Shown here: piece by piece, positions 1-9,761 of the stretch
How positions within the stretch are numbered: the stretch's first letter is position 1
Layout of the letters: each line of letters begins with the position of its first letter
Translations under genes and position numbers: made by a program
Notes under the pieces: generated by a model
Database searches by the model: none
What the model was told of the DNA's origin: nothing
What the model saw: the letters and a program-made list of their open reading frames with translations, nothing else
Assembly (NCBI RefSeq): GCF_001429605.1
Contig: NZ_LMSS01000001.1
Span: forward strand, 125,415 to 189,414
DNA length: 64,000 bases
Direction of reading: 5' to 3'
From: Phycicoccus sp. Soil802
Lineage (GTDB): Bacteria; Actinomycetota; Actinomycetes; Actinomycetales; Dermatophilaceae

Positions 1-1757
1 GCATCTTCGGCGCCCAGCTGCTGCGCCTGCAGGGCTTCGACGCCTCGGCGGTCTCCAAGGACGCGCAGTCGTCGCGCACGGCGACGATCCCGCTGCCCGC
101 CCTGCGTGGCTCGATCACCGACCGCAACGGCACCATCCTCGCCTCGAGCATCGAGCGACGCACCGTGACCGTCGACCAGACGGCGGTGCCCTTCTACAAG
201 AAGACCGTCAACGGAAAGCTCAAGACGGTGGGCGTGGCCGGTGCCGCAGCCGACCTGTCGCCACTGCTCGGCATCCCGGTGGCCACCCTCACCAAGGAGC
301 TGACCGGCGAGGCGAAGTACCGCATCCTGCAGAAGAACGTCACGCCGCTCAACTGGCGCAAGATCTCCGAGCTCGGCGTCAACGGGATCTACTCCGAGGC
401 GACCTCCGACCGCGTCTACCCGACCTCGACCGCGGCCTCGGCCCTGGTCGGCTTCGTCCAGTCGGACGGCTCGGCGGGTGGCGGGCTCGAGGTCCTGATG
501 GACAAGACCCTCAAGGGCAAGTCGGGCAAGACCATCTTCGAGCAGTCCCAGGACGGCCGGCCGATCCCCAACGCGCGCCAGGAGACGATCAACCCGGTGC
601 CCGGTCGTGAGGTGCAGCTGACGATCGACTCCGACCTGCAGTGGTTCGCCCAGAATGCCGTGGCGCAGAAGGTGATCGAGACCCAGGCCCTCTCCGGGAC
701 CGTGGTCGTCGAGAACGTCAAGACCGGCGAATTGCTCGCCGTCGCGTCCTACCCGACCTTCGACCCCAACCAGCCCGGGCAGTCCAGCGCGAACTGGACC
801 AACAAGGCGTTCAACGACGTCTACGAGCCCGGCTCGACCGGCAAGGTGATGACCGCCGCCGCCGCGATCGAGCAGGGCGTGGTCACGCCGTCGACCGTGG
901 TCGAGGTGCCCAACCGGATCCGGCGCGCGGCCACCGAGTTCAAGGACAGCCACGACCACCCGACCGAGTACCTCACCTTCGCCGGGGTCCTCGCGCAGTC
1001 GAGCAACATCGGCACCATCCTGGCCGGCGAGAAGGTCAAGGCGTCGACGATGTACGACTACTTCAAGAAGTTCGGCCTGGGCCAGACCTCGGGGATGGGG
1101 TTCCCCGGTGAGGGGCCCGGCCTGCTGACCAACGTCAAGGACTGGAACGGCTCGCAGCGCTACACGGTGCTCTTCGGTCAGGGCCTGTCGGTCAACGCCC
1201 TGCAGGCCGCCGGGGTCTTCCAGACGATCGCCAACAACGGCGTCCGGATCCCCCCGCGGATCGTGGCCGCGACCGGTGACGGCAAGGGTGGTTTCACGCC
1301 TGCGGAGAAGCCGGCTCCGGTGAAGGTGGTCTCGCCCGAGACGGCCAAGCAGGTGCGCGACATGCTCGAGGGCGTCGTCGGCAAGGAGGGCACCGCGCCC
1401 GAGGCCAAGATCCCCGGCTACCGCGTGGCCGGCAAGACGGGCACCGCCGACCGCTACGACGCGCGGGTCGGTGGCTACTCGGGCAAGACCGCCAGCTTCA
1501 TCGGGTTCGCTCCGGCCGACGACCCCGAGATCGTCGTCGCGGTCACGCTGCAGCGGCCGATCAAGGGCTACTTCGGTGGCGTGGTCGCCGGCCCGGTGTT
1601 CCACGACGTGATGACCTACGCGCTGCAGGAGCTCCAGATCCCGCCGACCGGCACGACCTCCCCGGTGGCGAAGATCCGCGTCGACAAGACCCCGGCCGCG
1701 GGTGACACCACCGTGCTCCGCGACCGGAGGTCTGGCGCATCCGGCGCGTCCCACTGA
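1..1757 (+). CDS. ftsI: Class B penicillin-binding protein FtsI (PBP3), 5' end outside window
   Basis: This is the division-specific transpeptidase that cross-links septal peptidoglycan with FtsW. The reading frame is already open at base 3, so the cytoplasmic tail and membrane anchor lie upstream of the window. The segment starts in the pedestal domain (RGSITDRNGTILASS, typical of class B PBPs). The three active-site motifs are present: STGK (Ser codon at 834), SSN (Ser codon at 999) and KTG (Lys codon at 1434). The C-terminal tail after the transpeptidase domain is short and carries no PASTA domain. murE starts 17 bp downstream. The family call is secure; ftsI versus another class B PBP is decided by its place at the head of the mur/fts cluster. 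Confidence 0.95.
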   Translation, partial: IFGAQLLRLQGFDASAVSKDAQSSRTATIPLPALRGSITDRNGTILASSIERRTVTVDQTAVPFYKKTVNGKLKTVGVAGAAADLSPLLGIPVATLTKELTGEAKYRILQKNVTPLNWRKISELGVNGIYSEATSDRVYPTSTAASALVGFVQSDGSAGGGLEVLMDKTLKGKSGKTIFEQSQDGRPIPNARQETINPVPGREVQLTIDSDLQWFAQNAVAQKVIETQALSGTVVVENVKTGELLAVASYPTFDPNQPGQSSANWTNKAFNDVYEPGSTGKVMTAAAAIEQGVVTPSTVVEVPNRIRRAATEFKDSHDHPTEYLTFAGVLAQSSNIGTILAGEKVKASTMYDYFKKFGLGQTSGMGFPGEGPGLLTNVKDWNGSQRYTVLFGQGLSVNALQAAGVFQTIANNGVRIPPRIVAATGDGKGGFTPAEKPAPVKVVSPETAKQVRDMLEGVVGKEGTAPEAKIPGYRVAGKTGTADRYDARVGGYSGKTASFIGFAPADDPEIVVAVTLQRPIKGYFGGVVAGPVFHDVMTYALQELQIPPTGTTSPVAKIRVDKTPAAGDTTVLRDRRSGASGASH

Positions 1758-1774
1758 CGGTAGGCTCGCTGTCC

Positions 1775-3358
1775 GTGTCATCACCCCGTCCGTCGTCCCC
1801 GCACGCCACCCTCGCGGCGGTCGCCTCGCTGGTCGACGGTGAGCTGGCCGGCGCCGACCGGGTGGTCACGGGCGTGACCCTCTCGTCGCAGGACGTGGTC
1901 GAGGGCGACCTCTACGCCGCCCTCCCCGGGGCCAACACCCACGGCGCGAGGTATGCCGCGGGGGCACGGGACGCCGGCGCGGTCGCCGTGCTCACCGACG
2001 CCGAGGGCGCCGCCGCGCTCGCCGCCGAGGGCCTCGACCTCCCGCGGGTCGTGGTCGAGGACCCGCGCAGCCACGTGGGCCAGGTGGCCTCGCTGGTCTA
2101 CGGGACCGTCGACCTCCCGCTGCAGATGTACGGCGTGACCGGGACGAACGGCAAGACCACCACGGCCTACCTCGTCAACTCGGCCCTCATCGCGTTGGGC
2201 CACACGACCGGCCTCATCGGCACGGTCGAGACCCGCATCGGGGACGAGCGGATCAAGAGCGTCCGCACGACCCCCGAGGCCACCGTCCTGCACGCCCTCC
2301 TCGCGGTGATGACCGAGCGCGGCATCGACTCCTGCGTGATGGAGGTCTCGAGCCACGCGCTGAGCCAGCACCGGGTGGACGGGGTCGTCTACGACATCGC
2401 GCTGTTCACCAACCTGTCCCAGGACCACCTCGACTTCCACCCGACGATGCGCGACTACTTCCTGGCCAAGGCCGACCTGTTCACCCCCCAGCGGTCACGC
2501 ACCGGCATCGTCTGCGTCGACGACGAGTGGGGCCGGGAGCTGGCCGCCACGATCTCCACGGTGCCCGTGACCACCGTCACCTCGCTGGCCGACGTCGACG
2601 CCGACTGGCGGCTCGTGGCGGGCGAGGAGGACCCGGCCACGTTCACGCTGTCCGACGGGTCAACGGCGCTGCACCTGCGCTCGGCCCTGCCGGGCGACTT
2701 CAACCGGGTCAACACCGCGATGGCCGCGCTGGCCCTGCTGGCTGCAGGGATCCCTGCCGACGACGCCGAGCGGGCCCTGCTCGTCGACCCGCACGTCCCG
2801 GGCCGGATGGAACGCGTGGTCGTGGAGCCGGCGGAGGGTCCCGCGACCGGCCCGGGCTCGGCCGACCTGCCGCTCGTCGTCGTCGACTACGCCCACACGC
2901 CCGATGCGGTCGCCGCGGCGCTCAAGGCGCTGCGGCCCGCGACGAGCGGACGTCTGGTCGTCGTGCTGGGCGCCGGGGGAGACCGCGACCGTGGCAAGCG
3001 GGCCGCGATGGGACGAGCCGCGGCCGAGGGCGCCGACCTGGTCGTCGTCACCGACGACAACCCGAGGTCAGAGGTCCCCGGAGCGATCCGCGCCGCGGTC
3101 CTCGACGGGGCCCGCGCCGCGGGCACCGCCGCAGAGCTGCGCGACGTCGAGGGGCGCGCGAGCGCCATCGCGCAGGCGGTCCGCGCCGCCCACGAGGCCG
3201 GCCCGGGCAGTGTCGTCGCCGTCGTCGGCAAGGGCCACGAGACCGGGCAGGAGATCGCCGGGACGGTGCACCCCTTCGACGACCGGGACGAGGCAAGACG
3301 CGCCCTCGACTCCCTGCTGGACCAGACCCCTCACGACCCGGACGGGGGAGCGCGATGA
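1775..3358 (+). CDS. murE: UDP[29 protein letters not shown] ligase MurE
   Basis: MurE adds the third stem-peptide residue in the cytoplasmic phase of peptidoglycan synthesis. The 527-residue product has the Mur ligase order: N-terminal UDP-substrate domain, central ATPase domain with P-loop GTNGKTTT (Lys127), and C-terminal domain. The C-terminal motif DNPR near residue 426 is the one associated with diaminopimelate rather than lysine addition, so the cell wall is inferred to be DAP-type. The start is GTG, just after the ftsI stop, giving MSSPRPSS as N-terminus. The stop overlaps the murF start (ATGA), which indicates translational coupling. Contains one GTATGCCG motif at 1951, where it forces a TAT Tyr codon. 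Confidence 0.96.
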   Translation: MSSPRPSSPHATLAAVASLVDGELAGADRVVTGVTLSSQDVVEGDLYAALPGANTHGARYAAGARDAGAVAVLTDAEGAAALAAEGLDLPRVVVEDPRSHVGQVASLVYGTVDLPLQMYGVTGTNGKTTTAYLVNSALIALGHTTGLIGTVETRIGDERIKSVRTTPEATVLHALLAVMTERGIDSCVMEVSSHALSQHRVDGVVYDIALFTNLSQDHLDFHPTMRDYFLAKADLFTPQRSRTGIVCVDDEWGRELAATISTVPVTTVTSLADVDADWRLVAGEEDPATFTLSDGSTALHLRSALPGDFNRVNTAMAALALLAAGIPADDAERALLVDPHVPGRMERVVVEPAEGPATGPGSADLPLVVVDYAHTPDAVAAALKALRPATSGRLVVVLGAGGDRDRGKRAAMGRAAAEGADLVVVTDDNPRSEVPGAIRAAVLDGARAAGTAAELRDVEGRASAIAQAVRAAHEAGPGSVVAVVGKGHETGQEIAGTVHPFDDRDEARRALDSLLDQTPHDPDGGAR

Positions 3359-4803
3359 TCCCGATGTCCCTGGCGCAGGTCGCCGAGGTCACCGGTGGAC
3401 GCCTGCACGGTCTCGACGACCACGCCGCCGCGTCCCTGGTCGTCGACGGACCCGTCGTCACCGACTCCCGCGAGGCCGGTCCGGGTGGGCTCTACATCGC
3501 CCGGGTCGGTGAGCAGCTGGACGGTCACCAGTTCGTCGCCTCCGCCGCCGCGCTCGGCGCGGTGGCGGCCATGACCACCCGGCCGGTCGACGAGCTGCCC
3601 TGCGTGGTCGTCGACGACATCCAGGACGGGCTCGCGTCGCTGGCGCGCGCCGTCGTGGACCGTCACCCCGACCTCACCGTGATCGGCATCACCGGCTCGT
3701 CGGGCAAGACCTCCACCAAGGACCTGCTCGCCAGTGTGCTCTCCAGCGCCGCGCCCACCGTCGCCCCGGTCGGGTCGCTGAACTCCGAGGTGGGGGTGCC
3801 GCTGACCGTGTTCCGGGTCGAGCCGCAGACCCGGTTCCTCGTCGTGGAGATGGGCGCCAGGGGCGTCGGCCACATCGCCTACCTCACGCGAATCGCCCCG
3901 CCCCGCATAGGGATCGAGCTCAACGTCGGCTCCGCCCACGTGGGTGAGTTCGGGTCGCGCGAGGCGATCGCGGTGGCCAAGGCCGAGCTCGTGCAGGCAC
4001 TGCCCGCCACCGGCCTCGCGGTGCTCAACGTCGACGACCCCGCCGTCCGAGCCATGGCCGCCAAGACCGACGCCCGCGTGCAGCTGGTGGGGTCCGGCGC
4101 GGAGGCCGACGTGCGGGCCACGGAGACCACCCTCGACGAGTCCGGACGGCCGAGCTTCCGGGTGACGACGCCCGACGCCAGCGCCCAGGTGACCCTGCCG
4201 CTGCACGGCGAGCACCACGTCGGCAACGCCCTGGCCGTCGTGGCCGCCGCCCTCGAGTGCGGCCTGGACCTGCCCGACATCGTCGCCGCCCTGGCCACCG
4301 CCACGCCTGCCTCGCGCTGGCGGATGGAGGTCACCGAGCGCGCCGACGGGGTGACCGTCGTCAACGACGCCTACAACGCCAACCCCGACTCCATGCGCGC
4401 CGCCCTCAAGGCGCTCGTGGCCATGGGTGGCGGGCGCGGCGGCGCCGACACCGCCCCGTCGCGACGGACCTGGGCCGTGCTCGGGTCGATGCTCGAGCTG
4501 GGTGACGACTCCACGGCCGAGCACGACGCGATCGGCCGGCTCGCCGTGCGGCTCAACATCGGCAGGCTCGTCGTGGTGGGGGACACCGCCAGGCCGATGG
4601 CCTCGGGTGCCCAGCACGAGGGATCGTGGGGCGACGAGGCGGTCTGGGTGCCCGACGCGGATGCCGCGTACGCCCTGCTCACCGAAGAACTTCGTCCCGG
4701 GGACGTCGTGTTGTTCAAGTCCAGCCGCGATGCCGGACTACGGTGGCTCGGAGACAGACTGGCCGGCAAGAGCGGCGACAACAGCGAGGAGGGCACGACG
4801 TGA
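3355..4803 (+). CDS. murF: UDP-MurNAc-tripeptide--D-Ala-D-Ala ligase MurF
   Basis: MurF attaches D-Ala-D-Ala to the UDP-MurNAc tripeptide, completing the cytoplasmic precursor. The 482-residue protein starts at the ATG overlapping the murE stop ([14 protein letters not shown] follows). It shows the MurF-type P-loop [10 protein letters not shown] with the ATP-binding Lys at residue 118, and [11 protein letters not shown] in the C-terminal ligase region, a family hallmark. An open frame continues far upstream of this ATG, but that part lies over murE in another frame and has no MurF similarity. The stop overlaps the GTG of mraY. Confidence 0.96.
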   Translation: MIPMSLAQVAEVTGGRLHGLDDHAAASLVVDGPVVTDSREAGPGGLYIARVGEQLDGHQFVASAAALGAVAAMTTRPVDELPCVVVDDIQDGLASLARAVVDRHPDLTVIGITGSSGKTSTKDLLASVLSSAAPTVAPVGSLNSEVGVPLTVFRVEPQTRFLVVEMGARGVGHIAYLTRIAPPRIGIELNVGSAHVGEFGSREAIAVAKAELVQALPATGLAVLNVDDPAVRAMAAKTDARVQLVGSGAEADVRATETTLDESGRPSFRVTTPDASAQVTLPLHGEHHVGNALAVVAAALECGLDLPDIVAALATATPASRWRMEVTERADGVTVVNDAYNANPDSMRAALKALVAMGGGRGGADTAPSRRTWAVLGSMLELGDDSTAEHDAIGRLAVRLNIGRLVVVGDTARPMASGAQHEGSWGDEAVWVPDADAAYALLTEELRPGDVVLFKSSRDAGLRWLGDRLAGKSGDNSEEGTT

Positions 4804-5882
4804 AGGCGGTGCTGCTCGCTGCCGTCATCTCCCTCGTGGGCGCGCTGTTCGGCACCCCGATGTTCATCAAGTTCCTCGTCCGCCGCGGTTACGGCCAGTT
4901 CATCCGCGACGACGGACCCACCTCGCACCACACCAAGCGCGGCACGCCCACCATGGGTGGTGCGGTCATCATCGGCTCCAGCCTCGCGGCATACGGGCTG
5001 GCGCACGTGATCACCGGCACGCCACTGACGTGGAGCGGTGTGCTGGTGCTGTTCCTCATGGCCGGGCTGGGGCTGGTCGGGTTCCTCGACGACTACATCA
5101 AGATCACCAAGCAGCGCAGCCTCGGGCTGCGCTCGCGCGAGAAGCTGGCCGGCCAGACCCTCGTGGCGGTCGTGTTCGCCGTGCTGGTGCTGCAGTTCCC
5201 CAACACCAAGAACCGCACCCCGGGGTCGACGCACATCTCGTTCGTGCGTGACACACCCATCGACCTGGCCTTCGCCGGGACGCTGCTGGGCCTGATCCTC
5301 TTCATCATCTGGGCCAACATCATGATCGCGGGCACGTCCAACGGTGTGAACCTCACCGACGGCCTCGACGGGCTGGCGACCGGTGCCTCGGTGATGGTGT
5401 TCGCCGCCTACGTCCTCATCGGCATCTGGCAGGGCAACCAGAACTGCCAGACGACGCCGGGGCTCAAGTGCTACGAGGTCCGCGACTCGAGAGACCTCGC
5501 GGTGGTGGCCGCTGCCGCCATGGGCGCCTGCTTCGGCTTCCTCTGGTGGAACGCCTCCCCGGCCAAGATCTTCATGGGAGACACCGGATCCCTCGCGCTC
5601 GGCGGTGGGCTGGCGGGGCTGGCCATCACCACCCGCACCGAGCTGCTCGTCGTCATCCTGGGCGGCCTCTTCGTGACGATCACCCTCTCGGTGATCATCC
5701 AGGTCGGGTCGTTCAAGATGACCGGCAAGCGGGTCTTCCGGATGGCCCCGCTGCAGCACCACTTCGAGCTGCTCGGGTGGAACGAGGTCACCATCGTCAT
5801 CAGGTTCTGGATCATCGCGGGGCTCTTCGTCGCGCTCGGACTCGGCCTGTTCTACGCCGAGTGGGTGGTGGGCGCAGCGTGA
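4800..5882 (+). CDS. mraY: Phospho-MurNAc-pentapeptide translocase MraY
   Basis: MraY transfers phospho-MurNAc-pentapeptide to undecaprenyl phosphate, making lipid I at the inner membrane. The 360-residue protein starts at GTG 4800, overlapping the murF stop, and gives the usual N-terminus ending in a first membrane helix ([17 protein letters not shown]). About ten membrane segments can be seen. Catalytic and Mg-binding motifs are present: [18 protein letters not shown] and [11 protein letters not shown]. The His-rich loop near the C-terminus ([10 protein letters not shown]) is also typical. It is coupled on both sides by overlapping start and stop codons, so it belongs to the same long transcription unit. 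Confidence 0.96.
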   Translation: MKAVLLAAVISLVGALFGTPMFIKFLVRRGYGQFIRDDGPTSHHTKRGTPTMGGAVIIGSSLAAYGLAHVITGTPLTWSGVLVLFLMAGLGLVGFLDDYIKITKQRSLGLRSREKLAGQTLVAVVFAVLVLQFPNTKNRTPGSTHISFVRDTPIDLAFAGTLLGLILFIIWANIMIAGTSNGVNLTDGLDGLATGASVMVFAAYVLIGIWQGNQNCQTTPGLKCYEVRDSRDLAVVAAAAMGACFGFLWWNASPAKIFMGDTGSLALGGGLAGLAITTRTELLVVILGGLFVTITLSVIIQVGSFKMTGKRVFRMAPLQHHFELLGWNEVTIVIRFWIIAGLFVALGLGLFYAEWVVGAA

Positions 5883-7363
5883 GTGGACGGCTCGACGGCC
5901 TCACCAGCGCCGGCGCCGACTGGAGCGGCATCCACGTGGTCGTCGCCGGTCTCGGGGTGAGCGGCTTCGCCGCCGCCGATGCGTTGCACGAGCGCGGCGC
6001 CCGGGTGGTCGCGGTCGACGGCGGGGACCCCGAGGTCAACACCGCCCTCGGGGAGCGGGCGCGGATCCTCGACATCCTCGGCGTGGACGTGCGCCTCGGT
6101 CCCGAGCACGTGACGGGTATGCCGGTCGGCCAGGTGCCCGACCTCGTCGTCACCTCACCGGGGTGGCGTCCCGACCAGCCGCTGCTCCTCGCAGCAGCGC
6201 AGGCCGGCCTCCCCGTCTGGGGCGAGGTCGAGCTGGCCTGGCGGATGCGCGCCGAGGTGGGCCCCGCGCCCTGGCTGACCATCACGGGGACCAACGGCAA
6301 GACGACGACGGTCGAGATGCTCGCCGCGATGCTGCGGGCCGCCGGCCTGCGCGCCACGGCGGCCGGCAACGTCGGCACCCCGATCCTCGAGGCGGTGCTC
6401 CACCCCCAGCCCTACGACGTCATCGCCGTCGAGCTGTCGAGCTTCCAGCTGCACTGGTCGGACTCGATCGCCCCCTACTCGTCGGCCTGCCTCAACGTCG
6501 CCCCCGACCACCTCGACTGGCACGGCTCGCTCGAGGAGTACCAACGGGCCAAGGGCAAGGTCTACGCGCGCACCAAGGTCGCCTGCGTCTACAACGTGCA
6601 GGACCCCGTCACCGAGCAGCTCGTCAGGGACGCGGAGGTGCAGGACGGCTGCCGCGCCATCGGTTTCACCCTGGGCACCCCGGGGCTGTCGATGGTGGGG
6701 GTCGTCGACGACATCCTCGCCGACCGCGCCTTCGTCGAGCAGCGCAAGACCTCCGCCGCCGAGCTGGCCACCCTCGACGACGTCCGTGGTGCTGCGGCGA
6801 CGCTGGCGCCCCACAACCTCGCCAACGCCCTCGCGGCCGCGGCGCTGGCGCGGTCCTACGGTGTGGCGCCCCTGGCGGTCCGCGACGGGTTGCGTGCCTT
6901 CACGCCCGACCCGCACCGCATCGCCGACTGTGGTGAGGTCGACGGGGTCCGCTACGTCGACGACTCCAAGGCCACCAACCCGCACGCGGCGGCCGCGTCG
7001 CTGCACGCGTTCGAGCACGTGGTCTGGATCGCCGGCGGGCTGCTGAAGGGGGCCGAGGTCGACGACCTCGTGCGCGACGCCGTCGGGCAGCTGCGTGGCG
7101 TGGTGCTGATCGGGGCCGATCGCGCCAGGCTCGCCGAGGCGTTGGCCCGACACGCGCCGGATGTGCCGGTCGTCGAGGTGCCGAGCACGGACACTGGGGT
7201 CATGGAGACCGTCGTCGCGCGCGCAGCGGAGCTCGCCCAGCCGGGCGACGTCGTGCTGCTCGCGCCCGCGGCCGCCTCGATGGACATGTTCCCCAACTAC
7301 GGTGCCCGGGGCGACGCCTTCGCCGCGGCGGTCGCCCGCCGCGCCGGGTCCGCGGGGGAGTAG
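5879..7363 (+). CDS. murD: UDP-MurNAc-L-alanine--D-glutamate ligase MurD
   Basis: MurD adds D-Glu to UDP-MurNAc-L-Ala. The start is GTG 5879, overlapping the mraY stop, giving 494 residues. The N-terminal Rossmann-like domain has [13 protein letters not shown]; the ATPase domain has P-loop TGTNGKTTT; the end contains the conserved [11 protein letters not shown] and the phosphate-region segment [22 protein letters not shown], a MurD signature. The protein is slightly longer than typical MurD (about 440-470) because of short inserts. ftsW begins 2 bp after the stop. Confidence 0.96.
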   Translation: MSGRLDGLTSAGADWSGIHVVVAGLGVSGFAAADALHERGARVVAVDGGDPEVNTALGERARILDILGVDVRLGPEHVTGMPVGQVPDLVVTSPGWRPDQPLLLAAAQAGLPVWGEVELAWRMRAEVGPAPWLTITGTNGKTTTVEMLAAMLRAAGLRATAAGNVGTPILEAVLHPQPYDVIAVELSSFQLHWSDSIAPYSSACLNVAPDHLDWHGSLEEYQRAKGKVYARTKVACVYNVQDPVTEQLVRDAEVQDGCRAIGFTLGTPGLSMVGVVDDILADRAFVEQRKTSAAELATLDDVRGAAATLAPHNLANALAAAALARSYGVAPLAVRDGLRAFTPDPHRIADCGEVDGVRYVDDSKATNPHAAAASLHAFEHVVWIAGGLLKGAEVDDLVRDAVGQLRGVVLIGADRARLAEALARHAPDVPVVEVPSTDTGVMETVVARAAELAQPGDVVLLAPAAASMDMFPNYGARGDAFAAAVARRAGSAGE

Positions 7364-7365
7364 CC

Positions 7366-8646
7366 GTGAGCAGTGCCACCGCCGCACCCCCACGGGCGCG
7401 GACCGCGTCGCGCGCCTCGGGGACGCCGGACGAGCAGGGCCGGGTCGGCGGCTGGCTCCAGCGGCTCGACTCGCCGGTGACGAGCTACTACGTGCTGCTC
7501 AGCGTCACGGTCGTGCTCGTGGTCATCGGGCTGATCATGGTGCTGTCCGCCTCGTCGGTGAAGTCCCTGGTGCAGACCGACAACGCGACGCCCTACGTCT
7601 TCTTCCGCAAGCAGCTGCAGTTCGCCGCGATGGGCGCGATCGCCATCATCGTGGCCTCGCGGGTGCCCCTGCGCGCGTGGAAGGCGCTGTCGGTGCCGAT
7701 CCTCGTGGGCGCCCTCTTCCTCCAGCTCCTCGTCTTCACCCCGCTCGGCGTGTCCGTGAACGGCAACCGCAACTGGCTCGCCGTGGGCCCGATCTCGCTC
7801 CAGCCGTCGGAGTTCGCCAAGGTCGGCCTCGTGCTGGTCGGGGCCACGGTGCTGACCGCCAAGCGCAAGCTGCTCGGCCGGATGGGGCACGTGGTCATCC
7901 CGTTCCTGTTCCCGGTGTCGGCCGTGACGATCGGGCTGGTGCTGCTCGGCCACGACCTCGGCACCGTCATGGTGATGGGCGGCATCGTCGCGGCCCTGCT
8001 CTTCGCGGCGGGAGTGCCGCGCCGGATGTTCGTCTACGGCGGGGCGCTCTTCGGTGCCCTGGCGGTGACGATGGTGATCACGAGCGCCAACCGGCTGCAG
8101 CGCTTCGACGTGTGGCTGGGCAAGGACACCAACCCCTACGGCGGCTACCGCCAGACCCTCCACGGGCGCTACGCACTGGCCGACGGCGGCTGGTGGGGTG
8201 TCGGCCTCGGGGCCAGCCGGGAGAAGTGGCAGTGGCTGCCGGAGGCGCACAACGACTTCATCTTCGCGATCCTCGGCGAGGAGCTCGGGCTGCCGGGCAC
8301 CCTCGTGCTGCTCGGGTTGTTCTGCGCCCTGGCGCTGGTCTGCTACCGGATCGTGGTGCGCTCCGACGACACCTTCGTCCGGGTCGCGACCGCCGGGGTG
8401 ATGGCCTGGATCGTCTGCCAGGCCACCATCAACATCGGCGCGGTGATCGGGCTGCTGCCCGTCATCGGTGTCCCGCTCCCGCTGGTGTCCTACGGCGGGT
8501 CCTCACTGATGACCACGATGTTCGCCCTCGGCATGCTGCTGTCCTTCGCCCGCCAGGAGCCCGGCTGCCGTGAGGCGCTGTCGGCGAAGCCCTCCGTGGT
8601 CCGCCGTTCGCTGGCTGTCCTGCCGGGGCGTCGGGGACGTCGCTGA
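7366..8646 (+). CDS. ftsW: Septal peptidoglycan polymerase FtsW (SEDS family)
   Basis: FtsW is a SEDS glycosyltransferase that polymerises lipid II at the septum together with FtsI. The 426-residue protein has a 40-residue charged cytoplasmic tail and about ten membrane helices. SEDS landmarks are visible: SASSVKSL after helix 1, the GHDLGTVMV segment carrying the catalytic Asp region, and EAHNDFIFAILGEELG in the large loop. The GTG at 7366 was chosen because it follows the murD stop directly. Its stop overlaps the murG start by one base. The gene could in principle be rodA, but its place between murD and murG supports ftsW. Confidence 0.95.
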   Translation: MSSATAAPPRARTASRASGTPDEQGRVGGWLQRLDSPVTSYYVLLSVTVVLVVIGLIMVLSASSVKSLVQTDNATPYVFFRKQLQFAAMGAIAIIVASRVPLRAWKALSVPILVGALFLQLLVFTPLGVSVNGNRNWLAVGPISLQPSEFAKVGLVLVGATVLTAKRKLLGRMGHVVIPFLFPVSAVTIGLVLLGHDLGTVMVMGGIVAALLFAAGVPRRMFVYGGALFGALAVTMVITSANRLQRFDVWLGKDTNPYGGYRQTLHGRYALADGGWWGVGLGASREKWQWLPEAHNDFIFAILGEELGLPGTLVLLGLFCALALVCYRIVVRSDDTFVRVATAGVMAWIVCQATINIGAVIGLLPVIGVPLPLVSYGGSSLMTTMFALGMLLSFARQEPGCREALSAKPSVVRRSLAVLPGRRGRR

Positions 8647-9761
8647 TGCCTGCTGACTCTCCCTCGTCGGTCCTGCTGGCCGGTGGTGGGACGGCTGGTC
8701 ACGTCTCGCCCCTGCTCGCCCTGGCCGACTGCCTGCGTCGCCGCGACCCCGACATCACCGTCACCGCCCTGGGCACCGAGTCGGGCCTCGAGGCGCGGCT
8801 GGTCCCCGAGCGCGGCTACCCGCTGATGACCGTCCCGAAGGTGCCCCTGCCCCGCAGGCCCTCAGCGGACCTGCTGCGCCTGCCCGGCAACCTGCGCGCC
8901 GCCGTCGCCGCGGCCGAGCAGGCCATCGAGCAGACCGGTGCCCAGGTCGTCGTCGGTTTCGGCGGCTACGTCTCCACCCCCGCCTACCTCGCGGCCCGGC
9001 GTCGGCACGTCCCGGTGGTGGTGCACGAGCAGAACGCCCGACCGGGGCTCGCCAACCGCCTCGGGGCGCGGATGACGCGGTTCGTCGCGACCACGTTCGC
9101 GAGCACCAAGCTCCCCCACGCGACCGCCATCGGCATGCCGCTGCGCCGCGAGATCACCCAGCTCGACCGGGTCGCCGCGCGCGGCGAGGGACTCGCGCAC
9201 TTCGGCCTCGACCCGCTGTGGCCCACGGTCCTGGTGACGGGCGGCTCGCTCGGGGCACAGCGCCTCAACACCGCCTTCGAGGCGCGCGTGGACGCGTTGC
9301 GGGCATCGGGGGTGCAGGTCCTGCACCTGACCGGTGCCGGCAAGGAGTTCGAGGTCGCCACCGGCGGTCCCGGAGCCCCCTACGTCGTCGCTCCCTACGC
9401 CGACCGGATGGACCTCGCGTATGCCGCGGCCGACCTCGTGGTGGCCCGCGCCGGTGCCAACACCGTGTGCGAGCTGACCGCGGTCGGGCTCCCGGCGGTC
9501 TACGTGCCCCTGCCGATCGGCAACGGCGAGCAGCGCTTCAATGCTGCTGACGTCGTGGCCGCTGGTGGTGGGCTGCTGGTGGAGGATGCGGCGCTGACCC
9601 CGGCCTGGATCGACAGCACCCTGGTGCCGCTGGTGTCCGACCGCGAGCGCCTCGATGCCATGGCGGCGGCCTCGGCAGCGACGGGGGAGCGGGGCGCCGA
9701 CGAGCTCCTCGCCGACATGGTGGTCGCCGCCTACGCACAATCCGTTGCGGGGCAACGATGA
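8646..9761 (+). CDS. murG: Lipid II-forming GlcNAc transferase MurG
   Basis: MurG adds GlcNAc to lipid I, giving lipid II on the inner face of the membrane. The 371-residue, two-domain GT28 protein has the glycine-rich N-terminal motif AGGGTAGHVSPLLALA, a second loop with VGFGGYVSTPAYLAA, and the C-terminal UDP-GlcNAc site with VARAGANTVCEL and PLPIGNGEQRFNA. These are standard MurG signatures. The ATG overlaps the ftsW stop and the stop overlaps murC (ATGA), so the gene is within the coupled cluster. Confidence 0.96.
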   Translation: MPADSPSSVLLAGGGTAGHVSPLLALADCLRRRDPDITVTALGTESGLEARLVPERGYPLMTVPKVPLPRRPSADLLRLPGNLRAAVAAAEQAIEQTGAQVVVGFGGYVSTPAYLAARRRHVPVVVHEQNARPGLANRLGARMTRFVATTFASTKLPHATAIGMPLRREITQLDRVAARGEGLAHFGLDPLWPTVLVTGGSLGAQRLNTAFEARVDALRASGVQVLHLTGAGKEFEVATGGPGAPYVVAPYADRMDLAYAAADLVVARAGANTVCELTAVGLPAVYVPLPIGNGEQRFNAADVVAAGGGLLVEDAALTPAWIDSTLVPLVSDRERLDAMAAASAATGERGADELLADMVVAAYAQSVAGQR